Shown here piece by piece: positions 35,030 to 46,566 of a stretch of DNA of 64,000 nucleotides. How positions within the stretch are numbered: the first letter of the stretch is position 1; the number at the start of each line of letters is the position of its first letter. The notes beneath the pieces are model-generated. The model was not told the DNA's origin. It did not search any database and saw nothing but the letters and a program-made list of their open reading frames with translations. The DNA is from Cornus controversa. Taxonomy: Eukaryota; Streptophyta; Magnoliopsida; Cornales; Cornaceae. The translations under genes and the position numbers were made by a program. Where the stretch lies: contig CM048850.1 of assembly GCA_026545225.1 (NCBI GenBank), forward strand, positions 26,713,797 through 26,777,796. The letters are read 5' to 3'.

Positions 35030-35101
35030 CTTCCCCTCAAGCTGGAGCGAAGATGTCAATCAAACCCAACTTGCCAATTGAAGACTGGAGTAGAGATGGC
35101 C

Positions 35102-36644
35102 CTACTGACTTAATAAACACATCGATCGTTTGATCAGAAGAACAAACAAACACCAAAACAATAGCACCAGATCGAACTTTCTCTCGAAAAAATGAATATC
35201 AACTTCAATGTGTTTGGACCTCTTATGGAGAACGGAATTAGAAGCAAGCATGATAGCAGACTTATTATCACAAAACAATTTAGAAGAATCTTCCACAACA
35301 AATCCCAACTCACTAAGAAGAGATCGAAGCCATATAAGTTCACACGTGTCTTGTGCCATAGCACGATATTCAGCATCAGCTGAAGACATAGACACTACTA
35401 CTTGCTTCTTACTTTTCTATGATATAAGATGACTGCCATAGAAAGTACAGAATCCAGAAGTAGAACGCCTGTCTGTTTTGGATCCTGCATAATCTGTATC
35501 TGTAAAACATAACAGTCCAGATTGATTACCCGATACATAAAATAAGTCAAGGCCAGAACACGTCTTGAGATATCTTAAGATATGGTAGACTGCATCCAAA
35601 TGTGATGAGCGCAGAGCATGCATAAATTGACTTACAACACTAATTGCTAAAGTCAAATCTGGCCTGGTGTTTGTCAGGTAAATGAGATGACCAACCAAAC
35701 GCTGATACACAGAGAGATCAAGAAGTAAGTCACCAGATTTAGCAGAAAGTTTAACATTCGGATCTATAGGAGTAGAGACAGGTTCACACCCCATCATTCC
35801 TGTTTCCTGAAGAAGATCCAAAGCATACTTGCGTTGAGACAAAGATATGCCATGACTCGACCAAGCAACCTCTATACCAAGAAAATACCACAAGGGACCC
35901 AAATCTTTTGTATCAAAGAACTGGCCCAAATCCTTCTTAACCTGAGCAATTCCAAAAGCATCATCTCCAGTGATAATAATATCATCTGCATATACTGAGA
36001 TAATAATACAACTACCATTCGTGTGTCTCTGAACAAAGCACGTATGATCAGTGTGACACTGTTTAAAGTTCATCCCTATAACAACATCACTAAATCGACG
36101 AAACCAAGTTCGGGGAGACTGCTTTAGCCCATAAAAAGATTTATGCAACTGACAAACCTTACCTAAACACTCCCCGTCGACCCGAAATCCTGGTGGTGGA
36201 TCCATATAGATTGTCTCCTGCAAATCTCCATTAAGAAATGCATTTTTGACATCAAGTTAATAGATAGGCCAGGTATGAGAAGATGCCAGTGATAATAGAA
36301 GGTGAATAGTTGTTAACTTAGCAACTGGAGCAAAAGTAGCATTAAAGTCTTGTCCTGAAATATGAGTAAATCCCTTAGCAACCAAGCGAGCCTTGTACTA
36401 ATTAATAGATCTATCAGCCAAGTATTTCATGGTAAAGACCCACTTACACCCCATTGTTTTTGCCCTTATAGGTAAAAAGACAAGTTCCCAAGTTTGATTT
36501 TTTCTGAAAAGCATCCAGTTCCACTTTCATTGCCTCAACCCATTCAGGATAACAAAAGGCCTCTGAAACGGATCGAGGAATAGGAATAGAATTGAGCTTG
36601 TCCAAAAAGGTTGTATAAGAGTCTGAAAGAGCATGATAAGACAC
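35102..36644 (-). pseudogene. Copia reverse transcriptase and RNase H region
   Basis: From 36644 a piece with CYPEWVEAMKVELDAF starts the reverse transcriptase. 35102-36223 reads through the thumb and palm with KSFYGLKQSPRTWF and the catalytic VYADDIIITG, then the LIYLTNTRPDL connection and RNase H with DADYA-like TDTDYAGSKTDRRSTSG and SSADAEYRAMA. Two nonsense changes are clear: one just before LDVKNAFLNGD (about 36257) and one at 35417-35419, where the family has Trp before KSKKQ. The catalytic motif itself is intact. Confidence 0.9.
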
Positions 36645-36875
36645 TTACTTGGAAATAGGATGATTAATACTATAGGAAAAACCATACCAAGAAGGGGGTT
36701 TTCGAACACGGGATGGATATAGAGGTGGAAGAGTATTAAAGATAGGAGGGGAAGTACCTGTATTCAAGGGAGTTTCTGGTATTGGATCCTGAGTGCGAGG
36801 GTGACACGAATATACCTACAAATGAGGAACATGCTCAGTTGGAAGAGTAGGAGTAGAAGACTCTTGCACATTATC

Positions 36876-38189
36876 CTACTCGAAAAGAGGAACAGGTCGA
36901 GCTAGAGGAGAAGGCTTCTTAGGACGACAAACACAGACACATTCCTGCACATGAGAAGAATTTCCAAATAAGGGTATCTCCTCACAAAAAGTGACATCCA
37001 TAGAATGATAAAAGTGTTTAGACACAGGATCGTAACATTGATATCCTTTAAATATAGAAGAATAACCCAGAAAGACACACTGAACAACTTTATCATCAAG
37101 TTTGGTACGCGTAGGGGTACGATTTTGAACAAAGTATGTACACTCAAACACCCGAGGTATAATAGAAAATAAAGTACTATTGGGCTGAAGAATTTGAAGA
37201 AGGACTTTACTGTTAAAACCCGACTGGGGGTACGGTTGATCAGATAACAGGCAGTGAGACAACCATATGCCAGAAATATTTTGGTACATTCATTCCTCGT
37301 AAGAGGCATTAAACAACAACCATGATGTGACGATTTTTATGTTTTGCTACACCATTCTGTTCAAGAGTATAGGGACAAGTAAGTTGTTGTAAAATTTCCT
37401 TTTCATTGAGTTGAGAGAAAAAGTCATTTGAAATGTACTCACGCCCATTATCTGATCTAATATTTTTGACAACAATATTGAATTGAGTTTTGATCATCTA
37501 GAGGAATTGAGTAAACAAATGAAGGACCTTAGACTTCTTTTTAAGCAAATATACCCAAGTACACCGAGTATGATCATCAATAAAAGTAACATAATATCTA
37601 TAATTAGATAAAACAGTAACAGGAGAAGGACCCCACACGTCAGAATGTATTAAATCAAATGTAGCAGAAGCACGATGCATACGAGGAATATAACTAGATC
37701 TAGTATGTTTAGAAAGCTCACAAACTACACAATGAAACTTGAAAGTCTTACAAGCTTTTATTAACTCAGGAAATAATCAACATAAATATTGAAAACTTGT
37801 ATGTCCTAAACGAGCATGCCACAATTGCAATGTTTTTAAAGAAAAAATAAAAGAATATGAACTAGGTAAAATAGATGCTTGAAGATTGGAAGAAGGTGGT
37901 GAATCACCAAAGTAGTATAGCCCATCGCGCTCATATCCCCTGCCAAAAATTTTCTCGAACGCAGATCTTGTAACACACAATGATTAGGAAAGAAAATTAC
38001 TGCACAGTGAAGAGATTTTGCAAGTTGAACTACAGAAAAGAGGTTAAAGGTAAAATTGGGAACATGAAAAATAGTTGATAAATTAATATCAGGAGACAAA
38101 CACACACTTCCCTTATGATGGATATAAGACTTAGACTCGTCAGCAAGACAAACATATTGGTGAATAGGGGTAACATCATCAGAAAACAC
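36876..38189 (-). pseudogene. Copia protease/integrase region
   Basis: In element order: a segment with LWHARLGHTSFQYL (pre-integrase domain, about 37800-37850), one with FDLIHSDVWGPSP and FIDDHTRCTWVYLL (integrase core, 37498-37680), one with IRSDNGREYISNDF (37309-37497, second catalytic Asp), and one with CVFLGYSSIFKGYQCYDP (37040-37100, C-terminal integrase region). The pieces lie in different frames, so the polyprotein is broken. Confidence 0.88.
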
Positions 38190-38390
38190 TGATAACTCAC
38201 TAGTTATGTGTTCATTCGCGCCAGAGTCAAGAACCTATGTAGGGTTCCCTTTTGTAGCACGAAAAGCAGTGGGAGTACCTATGGTAAGTGTAGCTGTGGA
38301 AGTGGTAGGAGTAATCACACCAACACCTGCAGACCTCTGAATAAGAGTACTAAGCTGATCTTGAAGTTGGCCAATCTGAGTTGTAGCTGA

Positions 38391-39342
38391 ATGACATCTG
38401 GAAAGCTAGTAACTGGCCCAAGGCTAACATCAGCAATAGTAGTAGTGCGTGAGGGACCATTCCAATTTTTTGTAAATTTTTTACTTCAACTCAGGGTGCA
38501 ACTTGAAACAACGAGCTCTCATATGACCAATTTCTCCACAATGATGGCAAACAACTTTATCGCTAGTAGAACGAGACCTAGAATAGTTTGACCTAGAACT
38601 AGCCACAAATGCCATTTGATCCTCAGTAGTAAATGGATTAGGAATGACAACATGAATAGGTTGAAGTAAGTGACGTTGACGTTCATCACTATCAATAGTC
38701 GCAAAAGTATCATACAAAGATGGTATGAGTGAGGAATTCAAAATTTGAGTTCAAAAAGATTCGAATTTAGGTTTAAGCCCCATCAAGAACTGGTAGGTAT
38801 GTTGATGATTTAAACACTTAACAACAATAGAGGCCGCGTTTGATGAAAAATCACTAGTGGGTTCATACTGAGCCAACTCCTCCCAACGAGATTGTAAATA
38901 CCCAAAATAATCTGCAACGGATAATCCCAAAAGTTCCTGGTCTACCTAGGATATTTCCCTGTACAACTCAAAGATTGGGGAATCATTGCACGCATGCGCA
39001 TACATCTGGGCAGTCTAAAGGTTGTATATCGTGTCATGGTACACGAACATATTATAAAGTTGCTATTCCATGGAATTAAATAGCCATCCTAGAATCGTGC
39101 AGTTCTCCATATCCCATGCAACAAATTTAGGGTCGTTAATATCATGTTTCTTTTCCGTTTCCAATATCCAACTTGTCTTGCCTTTCACTCCAAGATAAAG
39201 ACGAAAAGAGTGAGACCACGATGCAAAATTACACCCATTCAACAATACACTTGTAACTCGTTGAGCAGTTATATTGAGAAACATCCATATCAGAACGGGG
39301 AGTAACAATTACCTCCTTATCTTTTCCACTAGGGTCACCCAT
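38391..39342 (-). pseudogene. Copia gag region
   Basis: Minus-strand ATG at 39342 reads MGDPSGKDKE and soon shifts frame. A segment from 39308 has FASWSHSFRLYLGVKGKTSW, the gag domain found at the N-terminus of such Copia elements. Near 38490-38560 a CCHC zinc knuckle (CHHCGEIGHMRARC) marks the nucleocapsid. The gag frame is broken by several frameshifts and stops. Confidence 0.85.
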
Positions 39343-39806
39343 TAAATACAAAACTCAAGGAACTTCACAAATTGCAGACAAACAAAGTAATAGCAAACAA
39401 CTAACCAATAACAAGAAACGAGACAGATATATGAAAATTGCTATAAACACTTATAGCCCAGTTGCCAGAGACACAACATAAGCTCACTGTGATGCTACCG
39501 AATACACCGGTAGCCCGAAATCATCAAAAAATGGTAGAACACCCTAGCACATCATAATTATTCGATGAAAAATACCCTGAAAGAGGGGTTCAAACCCAAG
39601 AGAGAACATTCCTAAAGGACCAGCATGTAGAGCTGGACTCCCAAGGGGGATCACTGAAGGCTAGAGATGAGGGCGAAGGTGGGGTGGGGTTTAGTGCAAA
39701 GGTGTTGAGAGAGGTGGGTGGTGCCGGCGAGTGGTTTGAAGAGATAGAGAAAGGTGGCTGTCGATAGAGTAAGAGGAAGAGAGGACCGTGTAAGGCTCTG
39801 ATACCA

Positions 39807-39995
39807 AAAAGAAGAAAAATAAATTGTGTAATTGCTTGCCTCTAATTGAGTGCAGACACTTGTATTTATATTTACTAATCAGGGTTACAAAAAAGGTATA
39901 AAATAAAGTCAAATAAATTAAAAACCTAATTATCCGTGACCTACTAATCACGGGACCCGAAATTACGAGGACAAATTAAAAGGTGAATTCCAACA
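39807..39995 (-). repeat. 5' LTR of the minus-strand Copia element
   Basis: 189 bp, very short for Copia. Matches 34841-35029 with scattered substitutions and indels. It ends in a T-rich run directly at the primer binding site rather than in a clear CA. Confidence 0.88.
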
Positions 39996-41268
39996 TATAT
40001 ATATATATATATATATTATGTTTCCTATGTGGCACAATACAATAAAGTAAAGATTTCAAAGTTATCAATTTTTTTTTGTTTGCATCTAATTTCGATTAAT
40101 TAAAAGGAAAACAAATGATAATCAGATTAAAAATGTTGATTAAACAGAATTTTAATGAAAATTCTCAAATAAAATGATGTGATAATGGCATTTTGAGAAC
40201 ATGATAGACAGTTGTTATATTTATTCTGATGTGATGGTTCAAGATGTCATTTTGTATTTTAATTTCTAGTTATACATTCTATCTTTTTCTTTAGCACTCT
40301 CGTATTAAACATAAAAAAGAAATTAGTCTCACAACCAAGCAATTGGATGCCATAAAGCTTCATACTGAGGCCATGCATTGGAAATATAAAGAACAGCAAC
40401 AAGAGCAAGCTCTTTCATATGATGTTACCTCCATTCACAAACCTCACTTTGAACTAAATTTTCTCTAATTTCAACACTCCAACCTAGGTTAGGACGTTGT
40501 TAGACCGTAGCTTTTTCTCCTTCAGGGTTGCACTAACACACACCTCCCAGTCGACACTCCTTTTTTTCTTGGTCATATATGGCCATGACTATGGGAAGTC
40601 ATCTATTTTCGACTTGATCACTTTCTTGGAAAGAATAAAATCTATACCACCTCTCCTCCCTCAAAGGGGAGGTGATATTTGAGTCCTGTCATGAGCAATT
40701 TGTAAAATATGTGTGTGAATACTTACCTAACCAAAAAAAAATACTAAATAAATAAAAATAATAATGTGATGAAGAGAGTAGATTCTATGAAATTTGGGAT
40801 GGCAAATTGGGTGCAAACTTGCAAATTCGCCCGGTCATAAATGGATATGAGTGACTTATTTTTCGGCCGGTCAAAAATGGGTTGACAAAAATAAACCAAT
40901 TAAATTGTGGGTCAAAACGGGTTGAATATGAGCCATATTCCACCCGCTAGGTTAAAAATAGATAGACGTCTATTTGGAGTTTGCGATCTCTCTTCTTTGG
41001 GCAATCTCTCTCTCTCTCCCTCTCTACACAACACATCCCGAGCGATTATTCATACTATGGAGTCTGTTTGTATAGGGAATTTGAAATTGATAGCGAGATA
41101 TTGAGGTACAATCTTACCTGGTCACAGGCATTTTCTGGGTTTATATCTAACGCATCAGTGTTGGCCCTTTAACAATAAATATTGTTGAAACCAAAGAATT
41201 TGATGAATTGGGAATTTTAAAAACGAATACTTAATTATCGGTATTTACCAATATAGCCATTCTCAAAA
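39996..41268. other. Intergenic stretch
   Basis: It starts with the AT run that received the Copia element. Around 40795-40970 GGTCAAAAATGGGTTGAC- and CCGGTCA-type words recur and may be the decayed end of a small transposon. No gene recognised. 41260-41268 (TTCTCAAAA) is the target site of the next element. Confidence 0.55.
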
Positions 41269-42555
41269 GAAAATGCTTGGGTCAGGCAATGTAAGGACGG
41301 ACCTTGTCCTTATAGCTGATGTGGCCCAATAAAAAGTTGACACCCCTTCTAAAAATTAAAAACACTAAAATATGAGTTATTATCTATATTATTCGAGTTA
41401 AATCTGAAACAAACGTCACCTTATGACAAGTGCATTCATTTTTCTCTATCGACAATTTGGCGTCTTTAAGCCTGTCTACCCGAAAATTTTTCACTAACCT
41501 TTGATGGTTGATGGCTTGTTTATGTATATATTGTTGCTCCTCTATTCACAAAGTCAAATCAATCAATTTTCCATCTACTCTTTCTATGTAGACTAAATGT
41601 GTTGTTTGTCACTTATCAAAAAAAAAAAAAAAAAATTGTGTTCTGTTTGTGACAACTATAAGTCACTGTTTAAAAAATGTGTTCTTTCACCTAGTGGACA
41701 TGCAATATAAACAGCGCAGCAAGAGCATGGTATTAAATGATTTTGAAACTAATGAAAATGATACAATAGTCAATAGATTAGAAGCTTGTTGCTTCCATCC
41801 CCTAAGCTTAAAAGGAGCTCCAGTAAAATAAAAAAAAAGGTGCAGTAAAAAAAAAATAATAATAATGATGAGAAAGTTAATATAAGTAAATTCGTAACTT
41901 ATTATATCAATTATATTGATAGAAAAAATAGTTACTTGAAGCAATTGAGTGAAAGTGGTTGGCAAACCAATTTGTTGTTACGCTAAAATTTTCATTTGTA
42001 GAGTTCATCATTGAGTGCATTCCATGGTCAATATGGGAATTGTGTAAGATATACAAAAATCAAAATAACAGTAAGATATACTCAAGTCAAAATAACAGTA
42101 AGAATACCCAAATCAATTGAAAAATCAGATGTATACTTAAAAAACAAAGAGGAATACCCAGATCAGCTTGTTCATATTGGTTTCAAATTAACAGGACTAG
42201 TATTGTAGTATCTCACGACGAAGAGAGCATAAATTGTACCTTGCAACCAAGAGCAGAGAGATGTTGGTGATGCCTTTGTTGTGGCCTCTCAAAGATGGCA
42301 GAGGTAGGTAGCCAAAGGGGAAGATGAAGATGAAGATGAAGATGAAGATGAAGATGATGAAGATTAGAGCTAAACGGGGAGTTAGAGAGATAAATGGGAA
42401 TTAGCTCACGTTTGTTTCGGGTTTAATACGAATAATATGGATAATGATCAATCTTTTGGAGTTTTTAATTTTAAAAGAGGTGTCAACCTCTTATTGGGCC
42501 ACATCAGCCATAAGGACAAAATCCGTCCTTATATAGCCTGACCCAAGCATTTTCC
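41269..42555. mobile_element. Mutator-like element with long TIRs and 9-bp TSD
   Basis: TTCTCAAAA at 41260-41268 is repeated at 42556-42564, a perfect 9-bp target duplication. Inverted ends of about 100 bp begin GAAAATGCTTGGGTCAGGC and include AAGGACGGA, CTGATGTGGCCCAATAA and TTGACACC on both sides. Inside are a (GATGAA)n run and a sequence ending CTTATC followed by about 18 A (41618-41635) that looks like a nested LINE tail. There is no transposase, so it is non-autonomous. Confidence 0.92.
42321..42366. repeat. (GATGAA)n microsatellite
   Basis: Six or so units inside the Mutator-like element. The hexamer is coding-like (Asp-Glu) but no significant frame surrounds it. Confidence 0.93.
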
Positions 42556-42611
42556 TTCTCAAAATCTATCTGGGTTGACCAACAACTTTTTAAAACAAAA
42601 TATAATATTAT

Positions 42612-43160
42612 GGACAATGCTTGCCTCAGCCATATAAGAAGGAACTTCACTCAAGTGTGGCCCAATTAAATATGGACACATATATAAAATTTAAAAAAAA
42701 AAGATCAAGTCCGTTTTTAACGGGTTAACTGGTTACTAAAACATGAATCAAAACTCTAGGGTTTCAATTACAACAACCTCTCTTTCTCTCTACAACATAC
42801 ACACAGCTCTAAAATTACAATAGTGTGTTTCAAAAATAGATGGGTAATTTAGATTCCTTCCAATTCAAACATTGCCTATTTATGTATTCCCTTTATTGAA
42901 TTGTTTAAGTCATGATTTGGGATTTCAATTAGTCACTCAATTGTTTGTGTGTGTATATATATGTATGTATATATGTATAGGAGATAGGAGATTTTATGAA
43001 GAAAGATGAATTGGTTTTAATTTGGGACTCGATTAGAAAGAGTTTTAATTCATATTTTTTTGTCTTTTATAATATTTTATAAATTTGGGACAGATGAGAG
43101 TGGGCCACGGTCAACTTGCAATAGAAACCTTCTTCCTGTGTCTCTAGGGAAGTATTGTCC
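42612..43160. mobile_element. Mutator-like MITE with perfect 9-bp TSD
   Basis: TAATATTAT at 42603-42611 recurs at 43161-43169. The left end reads GGACAATGCTTGCCTCAGCC and the right end, reverse-complemented, GGACAATACTTCCCTAGAG. Both ends share GTGGCCCA farther in. The terminal sequence is of the same family as 5248-5904 and 21695-22355. 549 bp, non-coding. Confidence 0.9.
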
Positions 43161-44062
43161 TAATATTATTGTCTCCAAACTAAATATTGGAAAATTCTTT
43201 GGTCATTAATTAATTCTTGCTCAATTCAAAACAAAACTAAACCCCTTAACGAGACTTTTAAGAAAAACTAATGTGCTGTGACATTTGTAAAGGGCTCTCT
43301 AACAAAAATTACATTTATGGGTGTTTTGGAGTCGGGTTAGATCTTACAAAATGGGTTAAATCAAATCTTACGAAATAGGCTGAATCAAAAATACATTAAA
43401 AGTAATATATCTCTTTTGTTACATGTTAACTCTGATAATATATGTTTATTTTTTTTTTTGAAAAAAATAATCTTTCTGGGTAAAAAGGCCTGGTTGTATA
43501 AATGGGTCGGATTCTTGTAAACAGATTGGATTTTATATAAACCTATCAGTCCATGCCAACTTGAATTTTTAGCTTAGAATTTCATAAAATAGTATAGAAT
43601 TTAAAGAATTTTCGAAAAAAGTTCTTGGATTTAAGTGATCAAGCAAGTTTTTTTCTTTCAACCCGCGAGTATGTATTTTGTCTGTATTTTTATTCGTCTA
43701 TTTTTTTTCATCTGAATATGATGACGGAATTAGCCCCAATTAAAAATAACTTTTTTGAAGCCTACATGAAGTGGAGCCTTCGTGATCATCTAAAGTCACT
43801 TCCAAGTTCTTGGCATGAAGGTGACTTCAATCCGAAATTTGAGATGTTATCTTCCTTGATGTCTCTAAAAACTCCTTGTAAAAAATTAGTCATGTCCTGC
43901 CATTAGTAGAAATCCCATTTGCATTCGTGAACTCAATGAGGCAAGTAAATACTTGATAGCACCAATTAATTCATTGTCATCTCTTAAAGAAAATAATTAG
44001 TTGCACCCTTTGCATGCTTCCCCAATTTTGGCGTTTTCTTTTGCTCATTCCTATTTTTATTA
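43161..44062. other. Intergenic stretch
   Basis: AT-rich. A frame at about 43719-43906 contains MKWSLRDHLKSLPSSWHEGD but has no family I recognise and no coding neighbours. Nothing else seen. Confidence 0.5.
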
Positions 44063-44715
44063 GGCCAAATTGCATTAAACCCTTCTTGTGTTTTCAAAAA
44101 GTGACAAAAAAAACTCTATGTGCTATTTTTGTCATCAAATAACACCTTTGTGCTTTCAAAAGTTGCAAATAACCCCTATTTTGCAAAAGATATATTTTGT
44201 GTTACCATTTTACCCTTTTCATGATTATAAAAAATAAAAGAAAAATAGAGAGAAGATGATTTATTTATTAAGTTTTTTTACCTTACTAAAAAAAGGAGGA
44301 GTTTTTTTTTTGAAAAACAAAAAAATTCCGGAAAAAAATAGGTAGATAACACAATTACTTAATAAAAATTTCTGATTTTTTTTTTTCGGAAATTCCCTCT
44401 CTTTTTAATGGAAAAATTTCCCTTTTTTTTGTTTTCAAGATTTTTTTTTGTTTTCCGGAAAAAAGCTCCTCTTTTTTTTATTTTTTTATTAAGGTAAAAA
44501 AAAATAAGTTAATAAAAAAAACACTCTCTTCTCTTTATTTTTATTTTATTTCTTTTAATCATGGAAAGGGTAAAATGGTCACACAAACTGAGAGTTTTTG
44601 CAAAAGGAGTTTTTTTACAACTTTTGAAAGCACACGGGAGTTATTTGATGACAAAAATAGCACAGGGATATTTTGCCACTTTTTGAAAGTACATGGAGTT
44701 TAGTGCAATTTGGCC
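44063..44715. mobile_element. Fold-back MITE with roughly 150-bp TIRs
   Basis: The left end begins GGCCAAATTGCATTAAACCC and the right end, reverse-complemented, GGCCAAATTGCACTAAACTC. The match continues through GTCATCAAATAAC and ACCATTTTACCCTTT for about 150 bp each side. The flanks TTTTTATTA and TTATTATTA match at 8 of 9 positions. The centre has near-mirror runs of T and A. Non-coding, probably Mutator-related. Confidence 0.85.
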
Positions 44716-44860
44716 TTATTATTATTATTATTATTTGTACTTTGGCAAGTAACTCACACAACCATTTGTTTTGTCTCTACGGGGACTTTAACCCTCAGAC
44801 CTTCTATTTTAGAAGCCAGAGGAGATACCACTAGCCCTTGGTGGTGAGCAGTTTTCACTA
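44716..44860 (-). mobile_element. tRNA-derived SINE
   Basis: On the minus strand GGGCTAGTGGTA resembles an RNA polymerase III A box (TRGYNNARNGG), and GGTTAAAGTCC, about 40 bp downstream, resembles a B box (GGTTCGANTCC). A short unrelated body and an (AAT)n-like tail follow, next to the edge of the neighbouring fold-back element. The 5' edge is approximate. Confidence 0.65.
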
Positions 44861-44964
44861 GATGTGTATGTCAAGAATTCTCTTCATATTTTCTTTTTGA
44901 ATTAGTTTCTTTTAATTTTATTATAAAAAAAATTCTTCATTTAGAGGTTCTTTTTCAAGATTCT

Positions 44965-46510
44965 TGTTGACCCAAAGAATTTTAACATAAAGAAAATCTA
45001 GTAATTTTGATGATTACAAACCATTAATGATGTTATGTACTAACATCTTAATTGAGTGATTGCTTAGAATGACTTTCTAGATTCAATAAAGCATTCACAT
45101 TATGGAATAATCATGAAAAAGATGACATTGAAGAGATGAATTCCATAAACATGAAGTTGGAATCTCAAAGCTTAAAGATACATGCCAAGGAAGAACATAT
45201 GAGGTAGTATAATATGGTGAAAGATAAAATTCAAATTCTAAAGTCATTCTTGAATAACATGCTTGAAGCTCAAATTCTATATTGACCATAATGCACCTCC
45301 TTCATATCATGCATTGGTCATAAAATAACTTAAAATTAGGTTTTGATTATAGATTGTCAATCCATAAAGACCTATCATGCTCAAAGCCTAGATTAACACT
45401 TTAGAAATTCATTTTCTAAGGTTAAGTGAACTTTGAGGCACCTAGAACTCAGTTCTAGCCATTTGTACGTGACAGAGCCTTTTGAGCATTTCTGAGACAA
45501 TTCTTTCAAAAGCCTGAAACAAGTTTCAGACACTTGGAAGTTTATTTGCAGATATTTGGAAATTGCTGGATTAAAAAATAAATGACTAGCTTTGCATTAA
45601 ATGCTTCCTTACTACCATTCAACAACCATATTTTTGAAAGACACTATATATGAAAGTATGCTTTGCATTTATGAACTAGCAAGCACATTTGTGAGCATTT
45701 ATTGAGCTATTCATTGCAATCAACTCTCATTCATTTTCATTCAATTGACTTGAGCTTCAATCTTGTGATTCTACATTAATTCTAGTCTTTTGAACTTGAA
45801 ATTATGTATCTATCTTTGAGAGATACCATTTGTACTAAAAATCATCTTCTATATCATTTCTAAAGGGTTGGTTCAACCCTATAAGCCTAAGTGAAGAAGT
45901 TCACTGTAATACCCCACTGTAACACATGGTATGATATTATCCGCTTTGGGCTTAAGCCCGCACGGTTTTGCTCTTAGGTTTTATCCCAAAAGGTCTCATA
46001 CCATTTGAAGAGAACATATTACATATAAGCACATCCCCTTCTCCACACCCAGGCGATGTGGCTCCACACCCAAGCGATGTGGGATTGAGCACCCTATACC
46101 CTGTTAGTGTGGTATCTCAGTCCAATGTCTGTCTTCGCACCCGCCCACTCACACTCGTTTACAAAGGTTACTACATTCACACCTAGTAAGAAGGAGCTTA
46201 TGTGCACTATTGTAAGGGTTTGCTCTCCACCAACAAGGAGTAGCCATATTGGGCTTGAAAAAATCTCAAGAGGGATTTTGAGTCGTGGAGTAAGGGAATC
46301 CGAACCACGCTACATCCTCATGCCAATGTGTTTGCATATTTCTTTCCCTATCTCATTTTAATTATGCTTATTTGAATGTATATTTAGTTATATTTTGCAT
46401 AATTTAAATTGTCTATTTATTTTGTCTTGTAGATTTTTTAATTTGGATTAAATTCCATTGTTTGCCAAAGACCTTATTCACCCCCCTCTAGAGTTAATAC
46501 TTGGGTAACA
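44965..46510 (+). repeat. 5' LTR of the SIRE-like Copia element
   Basis: Starts TGTTGACCCAAAG with TTTTGATGATTACAAACC shortly after and ends TTGGGTAACA, followed by AT and the primer binding site. Removing the 301-bp insertion at 45910-46210 leaves about 1245 bp. The start was set from the TG and the wording typical of this family; the 3' partner is absent, so the left edge is an inference. Confidence 0.75.
45910..46210. mobile_element. TRIM-like solo LTR nested in the SIRE-like LTR
   Basis: TGTAA at 45905-45909 recurs at 46211-46215, a perfect 5-bp target duplication around a 301-bp insert. The insert contains TATCCGCTTTGGGCTTAAGC, GCACGGTTTTG, CCCAAAAGGTCTCATACC and GCGATGTGGGATTGAGCACC. 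These words, in this order, resemble the reverse strand of the short terminal repeats of Cassandra-type TRIM elements. I see no 5S rRNA-like promoter block between them. The element itself carries no coding sequence. Confidence 0.6.
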
Positions 46511-46566
46511 ATTGGTATCAGAGCTTGTGCTCTAATTTTTAACCTAACCATTTTAAAGTTCGATCA

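Larger units (their letters stand above)
34841..39995 (-). mobile_element. Ty1/Copia retrotransposon, full-length but mutated
   Basis: About 5.15 kb on the minus strand. The 189-bp LTRs (39807-39995 at the 5' end, 34841-35029 at the 3' end) begin TGTTGGAATTC/TGTTAGAATTC in element orientation. The primer binding site TGGTATCAGAGCC (initiator Met tRNA) is at 39794-39806. The polypurine tract CTTGAGGGGAAG abuts the 3' LTR. The insertion lies in an AT dinucleotide run, so the target duplication (TATAT-like) is ambiguous. Gag, integrase, reverse transcriptase and RNase H are recognisable in Copia order, each with stops or frameshifts. The LTRs differ at numerous positions, so the insertion is not recent. 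It is not able to move on its own. Confidence 0.93.

Noticed and set aside
43625..43906. Possible small gene with MKWSLRDHLKSLPSSWHEGD
   Set aside because: No recognised family, no splice context and AT-rich non-coding neighbours; left as intergenic.
44740..44860. A functional tRNA gene
   Set aside because: Box-like motifs are present, but the acceptor and anticodon stems do not close and the tail is AAT-rich; a SINE explains it better. The same holds for 57540-57725.
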